This document shows, one piece after another, positions 9,603 to 19,821 of a stretch of DNA of 64,000 bases. How positions within the stretch are numbered: the stretch's first letter is position 1; each line of letters opens with the position of its first letter. The position numbers were made by a program, and so were the translations under genes. This DNA comes from UBA1930 sp943371535 (GTDB taxonomy: Bacteria > Bacteroidota > Bacteroidia > Chitinophagales > Chitinophagaceae): contig CALRVE020000006.1 in NCBI GenBank assembly GCA_943371535.1, forward strand, positions 1 through 64,000, read 5' to 3'. The notes under the pieces are model-generated. The model was given only the letters and a program-made list of their open reading frames with translations, was not told where the DNA came from and made no database searches.

Positions 9603-11030
9603 TTACTCATTTCTTAATTTAAGTTGAACAACATTTTCTATATGATGTGTATGTGGAAACATATCTACAGGTTGGATTTTGGTAACCACATATTTTTCAT
9701 CTAATAAAGCTAAATCTCTTGCTTGTGTTGCTGGGTTGCAACTTACGTAAACTATTGTTGGCGATGCAATCTCTAACAATTTGTTCACTAATTTTTCATG
9801 CATTCCGGCTCTTGGAGGATCGGTAATTACAACATCGGCAAAGCCATGTTGTTCAAAAAATGCATTATCGCAAATATTTATAACATCTCCTGCAAAAAAA
9901 CTAGCATGTTGTATATTGTTTAATGCTGCATTTTTCTTGGCATCTTCAATGGCTTCTGGTATTGCTTCTACCCCAATAATTTTTTTGGCTTTATCACTCA
10001 CAAAAATACCAATGCTTCCGGTGCCACAATATAAATCATACAAAGTTTGTGTACCGTTTAGTTCGGCAAAGTCTTTAGTGATATTGTATAGTTTTTCGGC
10101 TTGTTGGGTATTGGTTTGAAAAAAAGATTTTGGCCCTACTATAAATTGATATTCTTCCAGCTTTTCAATAATATATCCTTTACCACTATAAGCAATAGGT
10201 TCTAAATCGTAAATACTATCGTTTAGTTTGGTATTTATGGTGTAAATAAGTGAAGTAATATTGGGAAACTTGTCTAACACAAAATCCAATAAATGCTTTC
10301 GCATTTTTTCGTTTTCGTAACCTAACATAATATTCACCATCCATTCTCCAGTTGTTGCAATACGTACCATCATATTGCGTAACCAGCCTGTATGATTTTT
10401 AATATCGTAAAACGGATAATTGTTTTCTATACAAAACTGTGCAATAGCTGTACGAATTTGATTGGTGGGTTCGGCTTGTAAATGACATTGTGTAATTTCT
10501 ACCACCTTGTCAAACATGCCTTTTGCATGAAAGCCACCAAAACTGCCTTCGGTAATAATGGGCAATCCTGCATTTTTTAAAGCTTGAAACTCTTCTGTTG
10601 GTACAAATTTTTTAGTTGCAAAAGTGTATTCAACTTTATTTCTATAGTATTCAGTTTGGTTGGCACCAGCAATGGGCAACATTTCTGGCAAAGTTACTTT
10701 TCCAATTCTGGTTAAATTATCGTGTACTTGTTTTTGCTTGTATTTTAATTGTTCGGCATAAGGCAACATTTGCCATTGGCAGCCACCACAAACTTGAAAA
10801 TGATTACAAAAAGGTGTTGTTCTAATGGCAGATAATTGTTTAAAAGCAATGGGATAAGCTTCGGCCCAATCTTTCTTACTTTTTGCCAACTGAATATCTA
10901 CTATATCGCCAGGAACAGCACGTTCAATAAAAATTACTTTGCCATCTATTTTGGCCAACGATTTGCCTTCGGCAGCATAATCTTGTACCAAAACATCTCT
11001 TAAAATTATGGGTTGTTTTCTCTTTTTCAC
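9603..11030 (-). CDS. rlmD: 23S rRNA (uracil-5-)-methyltransferase RlmD
   Basis: RlmD methylates a conserved uridine of 23S rRNA (U1939 in E. coli) using S-adenosylmethionine. The 475-aa protein begins with a TRAM RNA-binding domain (about residues 1-65). The iron-sulfur cysteines follow in CNHFQVCGGCQW (from about residue 75), with a further Cys in ITQCHLQ. The SAM-binding motif YDLYCGTGSIG is near residue 334 and the catalytic cysteine is in YVSCNPATQARD near 429. The C-terminal HIENVVQL motif is also intact. RlmD, RlmC and TrmA are related; the N-terminal TRAM domain and cluster favour RlmD. It is oriented with the rhomboid genes, 49 bp upstream of them. Confidence 0.88.
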   Translation of the reverse strand: MKKRKQPIILRDVLVQDYAAEGKSLAKIDGKVIFIERAVPGDIVDIQLAKSKKDWAEAYPIAFKQLSAIRTTPFCNHFQVCGGCQWQMLPYAEQLKYKQKQVHDNLTRIGKVTLPEMLPIAGANQTEYYRNKVEYTFATKKFVPTEEFQALKNAGLPIITEGSFGGFHAKGMFDKVVEITQCHLQAEPTNQIRTAIAQFCIENNYPFYDIKNHTGWLRNMMVRIATTGEWMVNIMLGYENEKMRKHLLDFVLDKFPNITSLIYTINTKLNDSIYDLEPIAYSGKGYIIEKLEEYQFIVGPKSFFQTNTQQAEKLYNITKDFAELNGTQTLYDLYCGTGSIGIFVSDKAKKIIGVEAIPEAIEDAKKNAALNNIQHASFFAGDVINICDNAFFEQHGFADVVITDPPRAGMHEKLVNKLLEIASPTIVYVSCNPATQARDLALLDEKYVVTKIQPVDMFPHTHHIENVVQLKLRNE

Positions 11031-11219
11031 GGTGGCAAAGGTTATTGAAAAGTTTCACACTATAAAATGAGGAATTCGTTAAATGAGAAAAGAAAAAAAA
11101 TTGCGAAAAAATGTTGGGTTTATGAAAGTAAAATAGCTGTAAAATATGGCATCTTATCAATTGACATGCATTCTATTATTTAATAGCTGTTTTACATAGA
11201 AGCTTGAAGTGAATTCCTT

Positions 11220-11227
11220 TACTTTTG
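11220..11227 (+). promoter_or_regulatory. Bacteroidota-type -7 promoter element upstream of the transketolase gene
   Basis: TACTTTTG matches the TAnnTTTG consensus of the Bacteroidota primary sigma factor exactly and lies 34 bp before the start codon. I see no good -33 TTTG at the expected spacing, so this is tentative. Confidence 0.4.
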
Positions 11228-11261
11228 CAGCACTTGCAGCAAAAACCAAGTAGTATATTGT

Positions 11262-12224
11262 ATGAAATGTTCTGATATCAAAGTACTGAATGAAAAAGAA
11301 ACCAGAGGTGGTTTTGGTGAAGGTGTGTATGAGGCTGGTAAAGAAAACCCCAATGTAGTTGTGCTTACAGCCGATTTAGCTGGTAGCATGAAAATTGCTC
11401 CTTTTATAAAAGATTTTCCTGAGCGTTTTATACAAGTGGGCATTGCCGAAGCCAATATGATAGGTATTGCTGCTGGTATGACTATTGGAGGGAAAATTCC
11501 TTATACCACAACGTTTGCCAATTTTAGTACAGGTCGTGTGTACGATCAAATTCGTCAAAGTGTTGCATATAGTGGAAAGAATGTAAAAATTTGTGCAAGC
11601 CATGCAGGATTAACTTTAGGTGAAGATGGTGCTACACACCAAATTTTAGAAGATATTGGATTAATGAAAATGTTACCTGGCATGACGGTAATTGTACCTT
11701 GCGATTTTAATCAAACCAAAGCAGCTACCAAAGCCATTGCTAATTATGAAGGACCAGTGTACTTACGTTTTGGTCGTCCAAAATGGCCCAATTTTACTAC
11801 AGAAGATGGTAGTGATTTTGTAATAGGAAAAGCTCAGCAATTAAGTGAGGGAACAGACGTTTCTATTTTTGCTTGTGGTCACATGGTTTGGAAAGCTATT
11901 GAAGCTGGTAGAATTTTAGAAGAAAAAGGATTTAGTGTAGAAGTAATTAATATACATACTATCAAACCTTTAGATACAGAAGCCGTTTTGAAATCAATTA
12001 CCAAAACCAAATGTGCAGTTACTGTTGAAGAACACAATGTAATTGGTGGTTTAGGAGATGCTATTGCACAAGTTGCAGCTAAACATTTACCTATTCCAAT
12101 TGAATATATTGGTACCAATGATACGTTTGGCGAAAGTGGAAAACCCACTGAATTATTAACTAAATATGGTTTAGATACACCATTTATTGTTGCTGCTGCT
12201 GAGAAAGTGATGCAACGTAAATAA
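11262..12224 (+). CDS. Transketolase C-terminal subunit (split transketolase)
   Basis: At 320 aa this protein covers only the pyrimidine-binding and C-terminal domains of transketolase. The pyrimidine-binding glutamate lies in VGIAEANMIGIA, followed by the CASHAGLTLGEDGATHQ loop and the VPCDFNQT segment. The C-terminal domain holds EEHNVIGGLGDAIAQ. Many Bacteroidota encode transketolase as two polypeptides, and the thiamine-diphosphate-binding N-terminal subunit would normally sit immediately upstream. It is absent here: the upstream gene is rlmD on the other strand. The partner must lie elsewhere, or this is an extra copy. A strong hairpin terminator follows. Confidence 0.85.
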   Translation: MKCSDIKVLNEKETRGGFGEGVYEAGKENPNVVVLTADLAGSMKIAPFIKDFPERFIQVGIAEANMIGIAAGMTIGGKIPYTTTFANFSTGRVYDQIRQSVAYSGKNVKICASHAGLTLGEDGATHQILEDIGLMKMLPGMTVIVPCDFNQTKAATKAIANYEGPVYLRFGRPKWPNFTTEDGSDFVIGKAQQLSEGTDVSIFACGHMVWKAIEAGRILEEKGFSVEVINIHTIKPLDTEAVLKSITKTKCAVTVEEHNVIGGLGDAIAQVAAKHLPIPIEYIGTNDTFGESGKPTELLTKYGLDTPFIVAAAEKVMQRK

Positions 12225-12242
12225 CCAATACAACACTTGTAT

Positions 12243-12276
12243 AAAGCCTCATTCAATCAACGAATGAGGCTTTTTG
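12243..12276 (+). terminator. Rho-independent terminator of the transketolase gene
   Basis: AAAGCCTCATTC pairs with GAATGAGGCTTT around a 7-base loop and is followed by a T-run. It lies 18 bp past the stop codon. Confidence 0.85.
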
Positions 12277-12453
12277 TTTTTAAAAGCTGAGGCTCTATTG
12301 AATAATTGCTTCATCCAAACAATTTTTTTTGAGTCTTTCAATTCTATTCAAACAAAATCAATTAACAAATAATTTGCTTTGAAATCTCCTCAACAAATAA
12401 CTAACTTAACATCGTCAAAATAAGATACCCTCTTCAATTCAACCAACACCTAT

Positions 12454-15400
12454 ATGAATCAGTTATTTAAAACGCCACTCAAAATGTTGAGTTGGCTTTT
12501 TTTGTTTAGTTCCATTACCATTTTTACTGCTTGTAAAAACAATAAAAAGCTGGTAAACATAGATCCTGAGTTTAGTAAATACATAGATGCTTATACGAGT
12601 GGTGTTATTTCTAAAAAAAATACAGTACGCATTGTTTTGGCATCTGATGCTAGTGTTACGCATGGCATCAACGAAACCATTGAAGAAACACTTTTTGAAT
12701 TCTCTCCTTCGGTAGAAGGAAAAGCTTATTGGGTAGATGCAAAAACCATTGAGTTTAAACCCAGCAAGGATTTTACGCCTAATGAATTGTATGAGGTAGA
12801 TTTTAAGTTGAATAAAGTAATGAGTGTTCCCAGTAAATTCAAAAAATTTACTTTCAATATTCAAACCATTCAACCTTCTTTTCAGGTAGAAGAAAATGGA
12901 TTGAGAAGTGCAGGTAAAAACACCATGCAACTTACCGGACAAATAATTACTGCCGATGTTGAAACAAGTGCCAACATAGAAAAAATATTGGCCGCCAATT
13001 ACAATAGCAGCAAAATGAACATTAAATGGCAGCACAACGAAGCCAATAAAACACATGGTTATATCATTGAAAATATTCAACGTACCAATAATTCCAACAA
13101 CTTAACATTAAGCTGGAATGGTGATGCTATTAACGCTAAAATAAAAGATGAAAAAAACATTGCTGTGCCTGCTATTGGCGACTTTAAAGTACTTAATATT
13201 AGAGCCATTCAAGAAGAAGAACAATATGCATTGGTGCAGTTTAGTGACCCAATTTTAATTGGTCAACAGTTAGATGGGTTAATCAATATTTCTAACCAAG
13301 AAAATATTAGTTATACTGTTTTAGGAAGCGAAGTAAAAGTGTATGCAAGCGACAGATTAGAAGGCAGTTATACAGCATCGGTAGTACAAGGAGTTGAAAA
13401 CACTTGGGGCGAAAAATTAAACAATGCATTTACAGCCAATGTGTTTTTTGAAAACCGTTTACCATCAGTTCAAATACATGGCAAAGGCGTCATTTTACCC
13501 AATACTGGCGGTAAAATTGTATTGCCTTTTGATGCTACCAACTTAAAAGCAGTTGATGTAAGTATTATTAAAATTTATGAAAACAATGTTGCCCGTTTCT
13601 TACAAAGCAATAAAATGGATGGGGAATACGAGTTACGTCGTGTTGCAAAACCATTGGTGCAAGCTACCGTTCGATTAGATGAGGATAAAAGTTTAAACCT
13701 CCATAAAAAAAATCGTTTCTCTTTAGATATTGATAAATACATTAAAACCGAACCCGGTGCTATTTACAGAGTTTTCATGGGTTTTAGACCAAGCTACTCT
13801 TTATATACTTGTAGTGAAATTACCAAAGCCAATAGTTATGGTTATGATGATTATGAAGGCTATGAAGAAAATACAGATGCTGTAGATGATGATGATGAAT
13901 TTTGGAAACGTTACGATAACTATTATCCGTATGGTTATAATTGGGACGAAAATCAAAACCCCTGCAACGAAGCGTATTTTAATAAAGAACATTTTACTAG
14001 CCGAAATATTATGGCTACCAATATTGGGCTAACAGCCAAACGTGGCAGCAACAATGAGTTATTGGTGATAGCCAATAATATTATTACTACCGAACCTTTT
14101 AATAATGTTGAATTGGAAGTAGTAGATTATCAACAACAAATTATTGGCAAAGGCACCACAGGTAGTGATGGAATTGCACTCATTAACATAAAACGAAAAC
14201 CATATTTATTAATTGCCAAAAAAGGCAATGAGAAAAGTTATTTGAAATTAGATGAAGGCAGCAGTTTATCGCTTGCCAATTTTGATGTAAGTGGGGCTGA
14301 AGTAAAAAATGGTATTAAGGGCTTCATATTTGGTGAACGTGGTGTTTGGAGGCCAGGAGATAGTTTGTTCTTAGGTTTTATTGTAGAAGACAAAGAAAAA
14401 AAATTACCTAAGGAACATCCTATAGAGATGGAATTAATTTCTCCCAGAGGTCAGTTGTATAAACGAATGGTTACTACCAACAACGAAGATGGATTTAATG
14501 TATTTAAAACCGCTACTGACGCAAGTGTACCAACAGGTAATTGGTTTTGCAAAATAAAAATAGGTGGTGCAGTATTTGAAAAGAAATTGAAAATAGAAAC
14601 GGTAATGCCCAACCGTTTAAAAATTAATATAGATTTTAATGGCATTACTGCTTTGGGTAAAAATGCAACAGGCAATGCAACATTAAGTGCCAAATGGTTA
14701 TTTGGAGCAACTGCTCAAAATTTAAAAGCCAGAGTAGATGCTCAATTGTATGCCAAGCCAACTGCATTTACCAATTTTAAAAACTATACGTTCGATGATC
14801 CTACAAGTTCGTTCACCACACAAAATAAAACCATTTTCGATGGTAGTTTAAGTGCAACAGGCACTGCAACTATTAACCCAAATTTTGATGCAGGTTCACA
14901 ACCTCCGGGCATGCTATTGGCCAATTTAATGGTAAAAGTGTTTGAGCCTGGTGGTAATTTTAGTGTAGATAATATTTCTATGCCTTATCATCCTTATAGT
15001 TCTTATGTAGGTGTTCAGGTTCCTGTGAATAACAATCAATACAGTTTTTTAAGCAGCAATACCACACACAATTTTAATCTTGTAGATGTAAATAGTAATG
15101 GTTTACTCATTGGTGGTTCAAGCAATGTAACTGTTCAGTTGTATAAAATTCAATGGCGTTGGTGGTGGGATAATAGTGGCGATAATTTGAGCAACTTCAC
15201 TCAAAACAATGTAAACAAACTTGTTAAAAACGAAAACATTGTTTTGAATAATGGAAGAGGCAACTTCTCTTTTAAGTTTAATGAAGGAGAGTATGGTAGA
15301 TTCTTGATTTTAATAAAAGACAATAGAAGTGGACATACTACTGGTAAAACATTTTCGGTAGATGATGATAGTTGGCAAAGCAGAAGCAATAATAATGATG

Positions 15401-18018
15401 CAAGCACAGCCACCATGCTCAGTTTTAAAAGCAATAAAACTCAATACAACGTTGGCGAATCTATTCAATTAACAATACCTAGTAGTAAAGATGGAAGAGC
15501 CATTATTAGTGTTGAATCAGGCAGTAAAGTAGTGAAAACTTTTATGGTTGAAACCCAACAAGGCGAAACCCAATATGAGTTTAAAGCCGAAAAAGAAATG
15601 AGTCCAAATGTATATGTGCATGTAAGTTTATTACAACCTCATGCACAAACCATTAACGATTTACCAATTAGAATGTATGGTGTAATTCCAATTACGGTTG
15701 AAGATAAAAACACTCGTCTTTTTCCGCTCATTAAAATGAATGAGGTGATTAGACCTGAAACAAAAACGAGCATCACCGTTTCAGAAAAAAACAATCGCAA
15801 CATGAGTTATGTAATTGCAATTGTAGATGAAGGCTTGCTCGATTTAACTCGTTTTAAAACACCTAATCCTCACGATGCATTTTATGCAAAAGAAGCATTG
15901 GGCATTAAAACTTGGGATGTGTACGATTATGTAATTGGTGCTTGGGGAACAGAATTAGAAAGAATTTTAACTATTGGTGGAGATGCTGAAGCTGAGTTGG
16001 CAGCAAAAACACGTAAAGCCAATCGATTTGCTCCTATTGTAAAATATTATGGTCCTTTTAAAAGCAATGGAAGCAGTAAAACACATCAATTTACGTTGCC
16101 TGCATATATGGGTAGTGTAAGAGCAATGGTAATTGCTGCCAATAATGGTGCATACGGAATGGCAGAAAAAGCAGTGCAGGTAAAAGCTCCTTTAATGATT
16201 TTACCTACTATACCAAGAGTAGTTGGACCAGGTGAAGCAATCACCATTCCTATGAGTGTGTTTGTTGAAAAAGCAAGTGCTACTTACCCAAACATTTCTA
16301 TAAAAAACTCAGATTTTTTTGATGTGCTAAAAATAAGAAATGTAGATTTTATGAATAATGGAGAAGGCATTGCTTATGTTCAGGTAAAAGTGAAAAATAA
16401 AACGGGTATTGGTAAAATAAGTATTGATGCAACATTGGGCAGTAACAAAGCAAAATATGAAACAGAAATTGATGTTCGTAATCCAAATTCTACCATTACG
16501 CAAGTGCAAGAATTTACTTTACAAGCTGGGCAAAGCATGAACAGTTTTGTAAACATAATTGGTGAAGGAAATACCAGCAAAGCAACATTAGAAATCTCTT
16601 CCATTCCTGCCATTAATTTGCAAAAAAGATTAAATTATTTAATTCAATATCCACATGGTTGTATAGAGCAAACAACCTCTGCCGTTTATCCTCAATTGGT
16701 ATTAAATCAATTAATGGAGTTGAATGAAACTCGTAAAAATGAAATAGATAGAAATATTCGTGTTGCCATTCAAAAAATACAAAACTTTCAACAGCCCGAT
16801 GGTGGTTTTAGCTATTGGCCAGGTAATGGTATTAGCGATGAATGGGGAACGAACTATGCAGGCAACTTTTTAATGGAAGCCAGCAATAAGGGCTACAATG
16901 TTCCATCGGGGTTATTACAACAGTGGAAAGTATTTCAACGAAGTAAAGCATTGGCATGGAATATAACCACAGCAGCTTATTATGGCAGCGATTTAACTCA
17001 AGCCTATCGTTTGTATTTATTGGCATTGGCAAAATCGCCTGAAATGGGTGCAATGAATCGGTTAAAAGAATATAAGTTTATCACCCCCGAAGCAAAATGG
17101 CGTTTAGCAGCAGCTTATTATTTAAGTGGTCAGCAACAAATTGCTTTACAACTCATCAGTGGATTGCCTACTATATTTTCTGCACGACCATACACTGGTA
17201 TTACTTATGGTAGTGATGTAAGAGATCAAGCAATGGCTCTTGAAACATTAACACTCATGGGTAGAAGAACTGAGGCAGAACAATTGGTAAAAAGCATTGC
17301 AGCAAAACTTTCGCAAGAAAATTGGTATAGCACACAAACTACAGCTTATAGTTTATTGGCTATTGCTAAGTTTTCGGGCAACAACAATAGCAATCAAAAA
17401 ATCAATGCAAGTGGTAAAGCAGGAGCTGAAAAAGTGGATATCGGCTCTACGTCAACCCTTGTACAAAAAACAGTTCAGTGGCAAAACGGCAAAGCAACTG
17501 TTCAGTTAAAAAACAATGGCAGTAATGTGTTGTATGTTCGTTTAATTAACGAAGGAAAACCATTGACCCAAGATTCGGTAAAACCCAACAATAACCCAGC
17601 TATTTTACAAGTAAACGTAAGCTATATCAATAGCAGTGGAACACCTGTAGATATTACCAAACTAAAACAAGGAACCGATTTTCTGGCTAAAGTAACTGTG
17701 AAAAATCCAGGTGCAAGAGGTTTGTACACAGAAATGGCATTAGCACAAATTTTTCCAAGCGGTTGGGAAATTTTAAATACTCGATTGTACAATAGTGAAG
17801 GAAGTTTTAAATCATCAACTAGTAAGTACATGGATATTAGAGATGATCGAGTATATCATTATTTTGATATTAAACAAAATGAAACCCTTACTTATTATGT
17901 ACAACTCAATGCAGCTTATTTGGGTAAATATTATTGGCCAGGTGTGTATGCAGAAGCCATGTATGATCATACGATTAATGGAGGTGTAGGAGGTAAATGG
18001 GTGGAAGTGGTTGAATAG
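12454..18018 (+). CDS. Alpha-2-macroglobulin family lipoprotein (thioester protease trap)
   Basis: Bacterial alpha-2-macroglobulins are envelope-anchored protease traps thought to guard the periplasm. This 1854-aa protein begins with a lipoprotein signal ending in IFTAC (lipid-modified Cys27). It then shows many macroglobulin-like beta domains, including KGFIFGERGVWRPGDSLFL near residue 625. The thioester motif GCIEQ is intact, with Cys1403, Glu1405 and Gln1406. An alpha-helical toroid region follows (QQPDGGFSYWPG), then a receptor-like C-terminal domain. The acidic patch DAVDDDDEFW near 475 looks like a linker. In other bacteria the gene is usually next to pbpC; here pbpC is 4.6 kb downstream on the opposite strand. 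Confidence 0.93.
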   Translation: MNQLFKTPLKMLSWLFLFSSITIFTACKNNKKLVNIDPEFSKYIDAYTSGVISKKNTVRIVLASDASVTHGINETIEETLFEFSPSVEGKAYWVDAKTIEFKPSKDFTPNELYEVDFKLNKVMSVPSKFKKFTFNIQTIQPSFQVEENGLRSAGKNTMQLTGQIITADVETSANIEKILAANYNSSKMNIKWQHNEANKTHGYIIENIQRTNNSNNLTLSWNGDAINAKIKDEKNIAVPAIGDFKVLNIRAIQEEEQYALVQFSDPILIGQQLDGLINISNQENISYTVLGSEVKVYASDRLEGSYTASVVQGVENTWGEKLNNAFTANVFFENRLPSVQIHGKGVILPNTGGKIVLPFDATNLKAVDVSIIKIYENNVARFLQSNKMDGEYELRRVAKPLVQATVRLDEDKSLNLHKKNRFSLDIDKYIKTEPGAIYRVFMGFRPSYSLYTCSEITKANSYGYDDYEGYEENTDAVDDDDEFWKRYDNYYPYGYNWDENQNPCNEAYFNKEHFTSRNIMATNIGLTAKRGSNNELLVIANNIITTEPFNNVELEVVDYQQQIIGKGTTGSDGIALINIKRKPYLLIAKKGNEKSYLKLDEGSSLSLANFDVSGAEVKNGIKGFIFGERGVWRPGDSLFLGFIVEDKEKKLPKEHPIEMELISPRGQLYKRMVTTNNEDGFNVFKTATDASVPTGNWFCKIKIGGAVFEKKLKIETVMPNRLKINIDFNGITALGKNATGNATLSAKWLFGATAQNLKARVDAQLYAKPTAFTNFKNYTFDDPTSSFTTQNKTIFDGSLSATGTATINPNFDAGSQPPGMLLANLMVKVFEPGGNFSVDNISMPYHPYSSYVGVQVPVNNNQYSFLSSNTTHNFNLVDVNSNGLLIGGSSNVTVQLYKIQWRWWWDNSGDNLSNFTQNNVNKLVKNENIVLNNGRGNFSFKFNEGEYGRFLILIKDNRSGHTTGKTFSVDDDSWQSRSNNNDASTATMLSFKSNKTQYNVGESIQLTIPSSKDGRAIISVESGSKVVKTFMVETQQGETQYEFKAEKEMSPNVYVHVSLLQPHAQTINDLPIRMYGVIPITVEDKNTRLFPLIKMNEVIRPETKTSITVSEKNNRNMSYVIAIVDEGLLDLTRFKTPNPHDAFYAKEALGIKTWDVYDYVIGAWGTELERILTIGGDAEAELAAKTRKANRFAPIVKYYGPFKSNGSSKTHQFTLPAYMGSVRAMVIAANNGAYGMAEKAVQVKAPLMILPTIPRVVGPGEAITIPMSVFVEKASATYPNISIKNSDFFDVLKIRNVDFMNNGEGIAYVQVKVKNKTGIGKISIDATLGSNKAKYETEIDVRNPNSTITQVQEFTLQAGQSMNSFVNIIGEGNTSKATLEISSIPAINLQKRLNYLIQYPHGCIEQTTSAVYPQLVLNQLMELNETRKNEIDRNIRVAIQKIQNFQQPDGGFSYWPGNGISDEWGTNYAGNFLMEASNKGYNVPSGLLQQWKVFQRSKALAWNITTAAYYGSDLTQAYRLYLLALAKSPEMGAMNRLKEYKFITPEAKWRLAAAYYLSGQQQIALQLISGLPTIFSARPYTGITYGSDVRDQAMALETLTLMGRRTEAEQLVKSIAAKLSQENWYSTQTTAYSLLAIAKFSGNNNSNQKINASGKAGAEKVDIGSTSTLVQKTVQWQNGKATVQLKNNGSNVLYVRLINEGKPLTQDSVKPNNNPAILQVNVSYINSSGTPVDITKLKQGTDFLAKVTVKNPGARGLYTEMALAQIFPSGWEILNTRLYNSEGSFKSSTSKYMDIRDDRVYHYFDIKQNETLTYYVQLNAAYLGKYYWPGVYAEAMYDHTINGGVGGKWVEVVE

Positions 18019-18124
18019 TGAGTGGTGAATGGTGAGTGGTGAGTGGGAGTTAGCAAGGTGAAAGATAGAAGGTGGAGGGCAAAAGGTTTAAGGTAGAGGG
18101 TAAATGGCTTAAGGTGAAAGGTTT
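18018..18124. repeat. Degenerate word arrays after the macroglobulin gene (GTGAGTG and AAGGT..AGG types)
   Basis: Two arrays lie back to back. The first (18018-18051) iterates GTGAGTG/GTGAATG. Its 20-base core, GTGAGTGGTGAATGGTGAGT, recurs exactly at 19822-19841. The second (18054-18124) iterates AAGGTNNAGGG-like words. It shares GGCTTAAGGT with the reverse complement of 59551-59593, and GGTAGAGGGT with that of 30469-30500. Neither array encodes anything recognisable. Confidence 0.6.
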
Positions 18125-18130
18125 GTAAAC

Positions 18131-18175
18131 AATACAACACCGACAACGGCTTTTAGTCTTGTCGGCGGTTGTATT
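18131..18175. repeat. Long palindrome, family member 1 (possible terminator)
   Basis: AATACAACACCGACAA pairs with TTGTCGGCGGTTGTATT around a short loop, giving a stem of about 16 bp with one internal irregularity. A related hairpin with compensating arm changes lies at 26200-26236. It could terminate the macroglobulin transcript. Confidence 0.65.
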
Positions 18176-18311
18176 ACTCAAACGAAAATTTTTTTAAACG
18201 GTTCCTATGTTTTGCGTACTTATTAAGCTTAAATAAAAATCATTCATTCTCTGTTCATGATTATAGCTAACTTTAATAAGTCATTACAGTCCTAAAAGTC
18301 CTTAGTTGATT

Positions 18312-18884
18312 ATGCAAGAGAAAGATAAAGACATTGAAGGTTTTATACCCAAACATGGTGGTTATAAAAATTTAATTACTTATCAAAAGGCTGAAATTAT
18401 TTATGATGGTACCATTTACTTTACCAAACGATTTTTCAATAAATATGATCGCACCATTGATCAAATGGTACAAGCCGCAAGAAGCGGTAAACAAAACATT
18501 GTTGAAGCAAGTATGGCTTCTGCAACTTCAAAAGAAACGGAAATAAAACTTACTAATGTAGCAAGAGCATCTTTAGAGGAATTGAAAATAGATTATGAAG
18601 ACTTTTTAAGAAGTAACCAATATGAAATTTGGAACAAAGAACACAAATTGGTTGCAAGGCTTCGTGAGTTAAATAAAACACCTCAAGCAACTTATGAAAC
18701 TTTTAAAAAAGGTATAGAAAACGAAAATCCTGAAATATGTTCCAATGTAATGATTGGCTTAATTAATTTGGTAAGTTATTTACTCTATCAACAAATTAAA
18801 TCTTTAGAAGCCGCCTTTATTAAAGAAGGTGGCTTAAAAGAACGAATGACTAAAGCTAGAATTGAATATCGAAGTAAAAAATAA
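18312..18884 (+). CDS. Four helix bundle suffix domain protein (S23/IVP-related)
   Basis: This 190-aa protein belongs to the four-helix-bundle group related to proteins encoded in 23S rRNA intervening sequences. The pattern RSGKQNIVEASMASATSKE followed by LTNVARASLEELKIDYEDFL is characteristic. An extra C-terminal segment of alternating charged helices (SNVMIGLINLVSYLLYQQIK onward) fits the suffix-domain subgroup. No enzymatic residues are apparent and the function of the family is unknown. A TTG six bases upstream could be read in frame, but the ATG at 18312 is preferred. The gene and pyrH together are bracketed by 20-bp direct repeats. A second, smaller member of the superfamily lies at 34356. 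Confidence 0.8.
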   Translation: MQEKDKDIEGFIPKHGGYKNLITYQKAEIIYDGTIYFTKRFFNKYDRTIDQMVQAARSGKQNIVEASMASATSKETEIKLTNVARASLEELKIDYEDFLRSNQYEIWNKEHKLVARLRELNKTPQATYETFKKGIENENPEICSNVMIGLINLVSYLLYQQIKSLEAAFIKEGGLKERMTKARIEYRSKK

Positions 18885-19088
18885 AAATACCATCAATAAC
18901 TAAAGATTTACACTAAGGACTCGAAGGACTGAAGCGACGTTTATTCTAGGATTTGAATTTTATAGATTAACATTCATGTTGTGATTTCTGCTTTTTATTG
19001 TTAACAAAACAGCCCCATTAAAAAATTTAGTATTGGCAACCTCACAAAAAATGTGGTTATTTGCAAGGTCTATAAAACTAAAACCAAC

Positions 19089-19808
19089 ATGCTTCCAAAA
19101 TACAAAAGAGTGCTTCTTAAATTATCGGGAGAAGCTTTATTGGGTCAAAATACCAACGACCCTTTTGATCCTAAAGTAATTGAACAATATGCCTATGATA
19201 TTAAAGATGTTACCAACTTGGGTGTTCAAGTGGCTATTGTAATTGGTGGTGGTAATATTTACAGAGGAATGAATGAAGCCGATAGTGGCATTGAAAGAGC
19301 TCATGGAGATTATATGGGTATGTTAGCCACAGTAATTAATGCTATGGCTATGCAGGCCATGCTTGAAAAAATTGGTGTGTACACTCGTTTACAAAGTGCC
19401 ATTAATATGGAGCAAGTTGCCGAGCCCTACATTCGCCGTAAAGCTTTACGCCATTTAGAAAAAGGTAGAGTGGTAATTTTTGGTGCTGGTACTGGTAATC
19501 CTTATTTTACTACAGATACTGCTGGTAGCTTAAGAGCCATTGAAATGAAAGCCGATGTTATTTTAAAAGGAACTAGAGTAGATGGTATTTATACTGCCGA
19601 CCCAGAAAAAGATCCAACAGCTACTCGTTTTGATAAATTGAGTTTTAACGATTGTATTTCTAAAAACTTGAAAGTAATGGACATGACCGCCTTTACTTTA
19701 TGTATGGAAAACAAATTACCCATTATTGTTTTTGATATGAACAAACCTGGCAACTTATTAAACGTTGTTCAAGGATTAGATGTAGGAACTTTAGTGAGTG
19801 GGAGTTAA
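19089..19808 (+). CDS. pyrH: UMP kinase
   Basis: UMP kinase phosphorylates UMP to UDP in pyrimidine nucleotide synthesis. The bacterial type belongs to the amino-acid kinase fold. The 239-aa protein shows RVLLKLSGEALLG at the N-terminus, the glycine-rich VIGGGNIYRG, the GAGTGNPYFTTDTAG nucleotide-binding segment, and the DGIYTADPEKDP loop. A GTG at 19053 would add 12 residues with no family counterpart, so the ATG at 19089 is chosen. The common neighbours tsf and frr are absent. Its final codons (GTGAGTGGGAGT) match the intergenic GTGAGTG word array at 18040-18050, an odd sharing of sequence. Confidence 0.95.
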   Translation: MLPKYKRVLLKLSGEALLGQNTNDPFDPKVIEQYAYDIKDVTNLGVQVAIVIGGGNIYRGMNEADSGIERAHGDYMGMLATVINAMAMQAMLEKIGVYTRLQSAINMEQVAEPYIRRKALRHLEKGRVVIFGAGTGNPYFTTDTAGSLRAIEMKADVILKGTRVDGIYTADPEKDPTATRFDKLSFNDCISKNLKVMDMTAFTLCMENKLPIIVFDMNKPGNLLNVVQGLDVGTLVSGS

Positions 19809-19821
19809 AAAATCGTGAATC

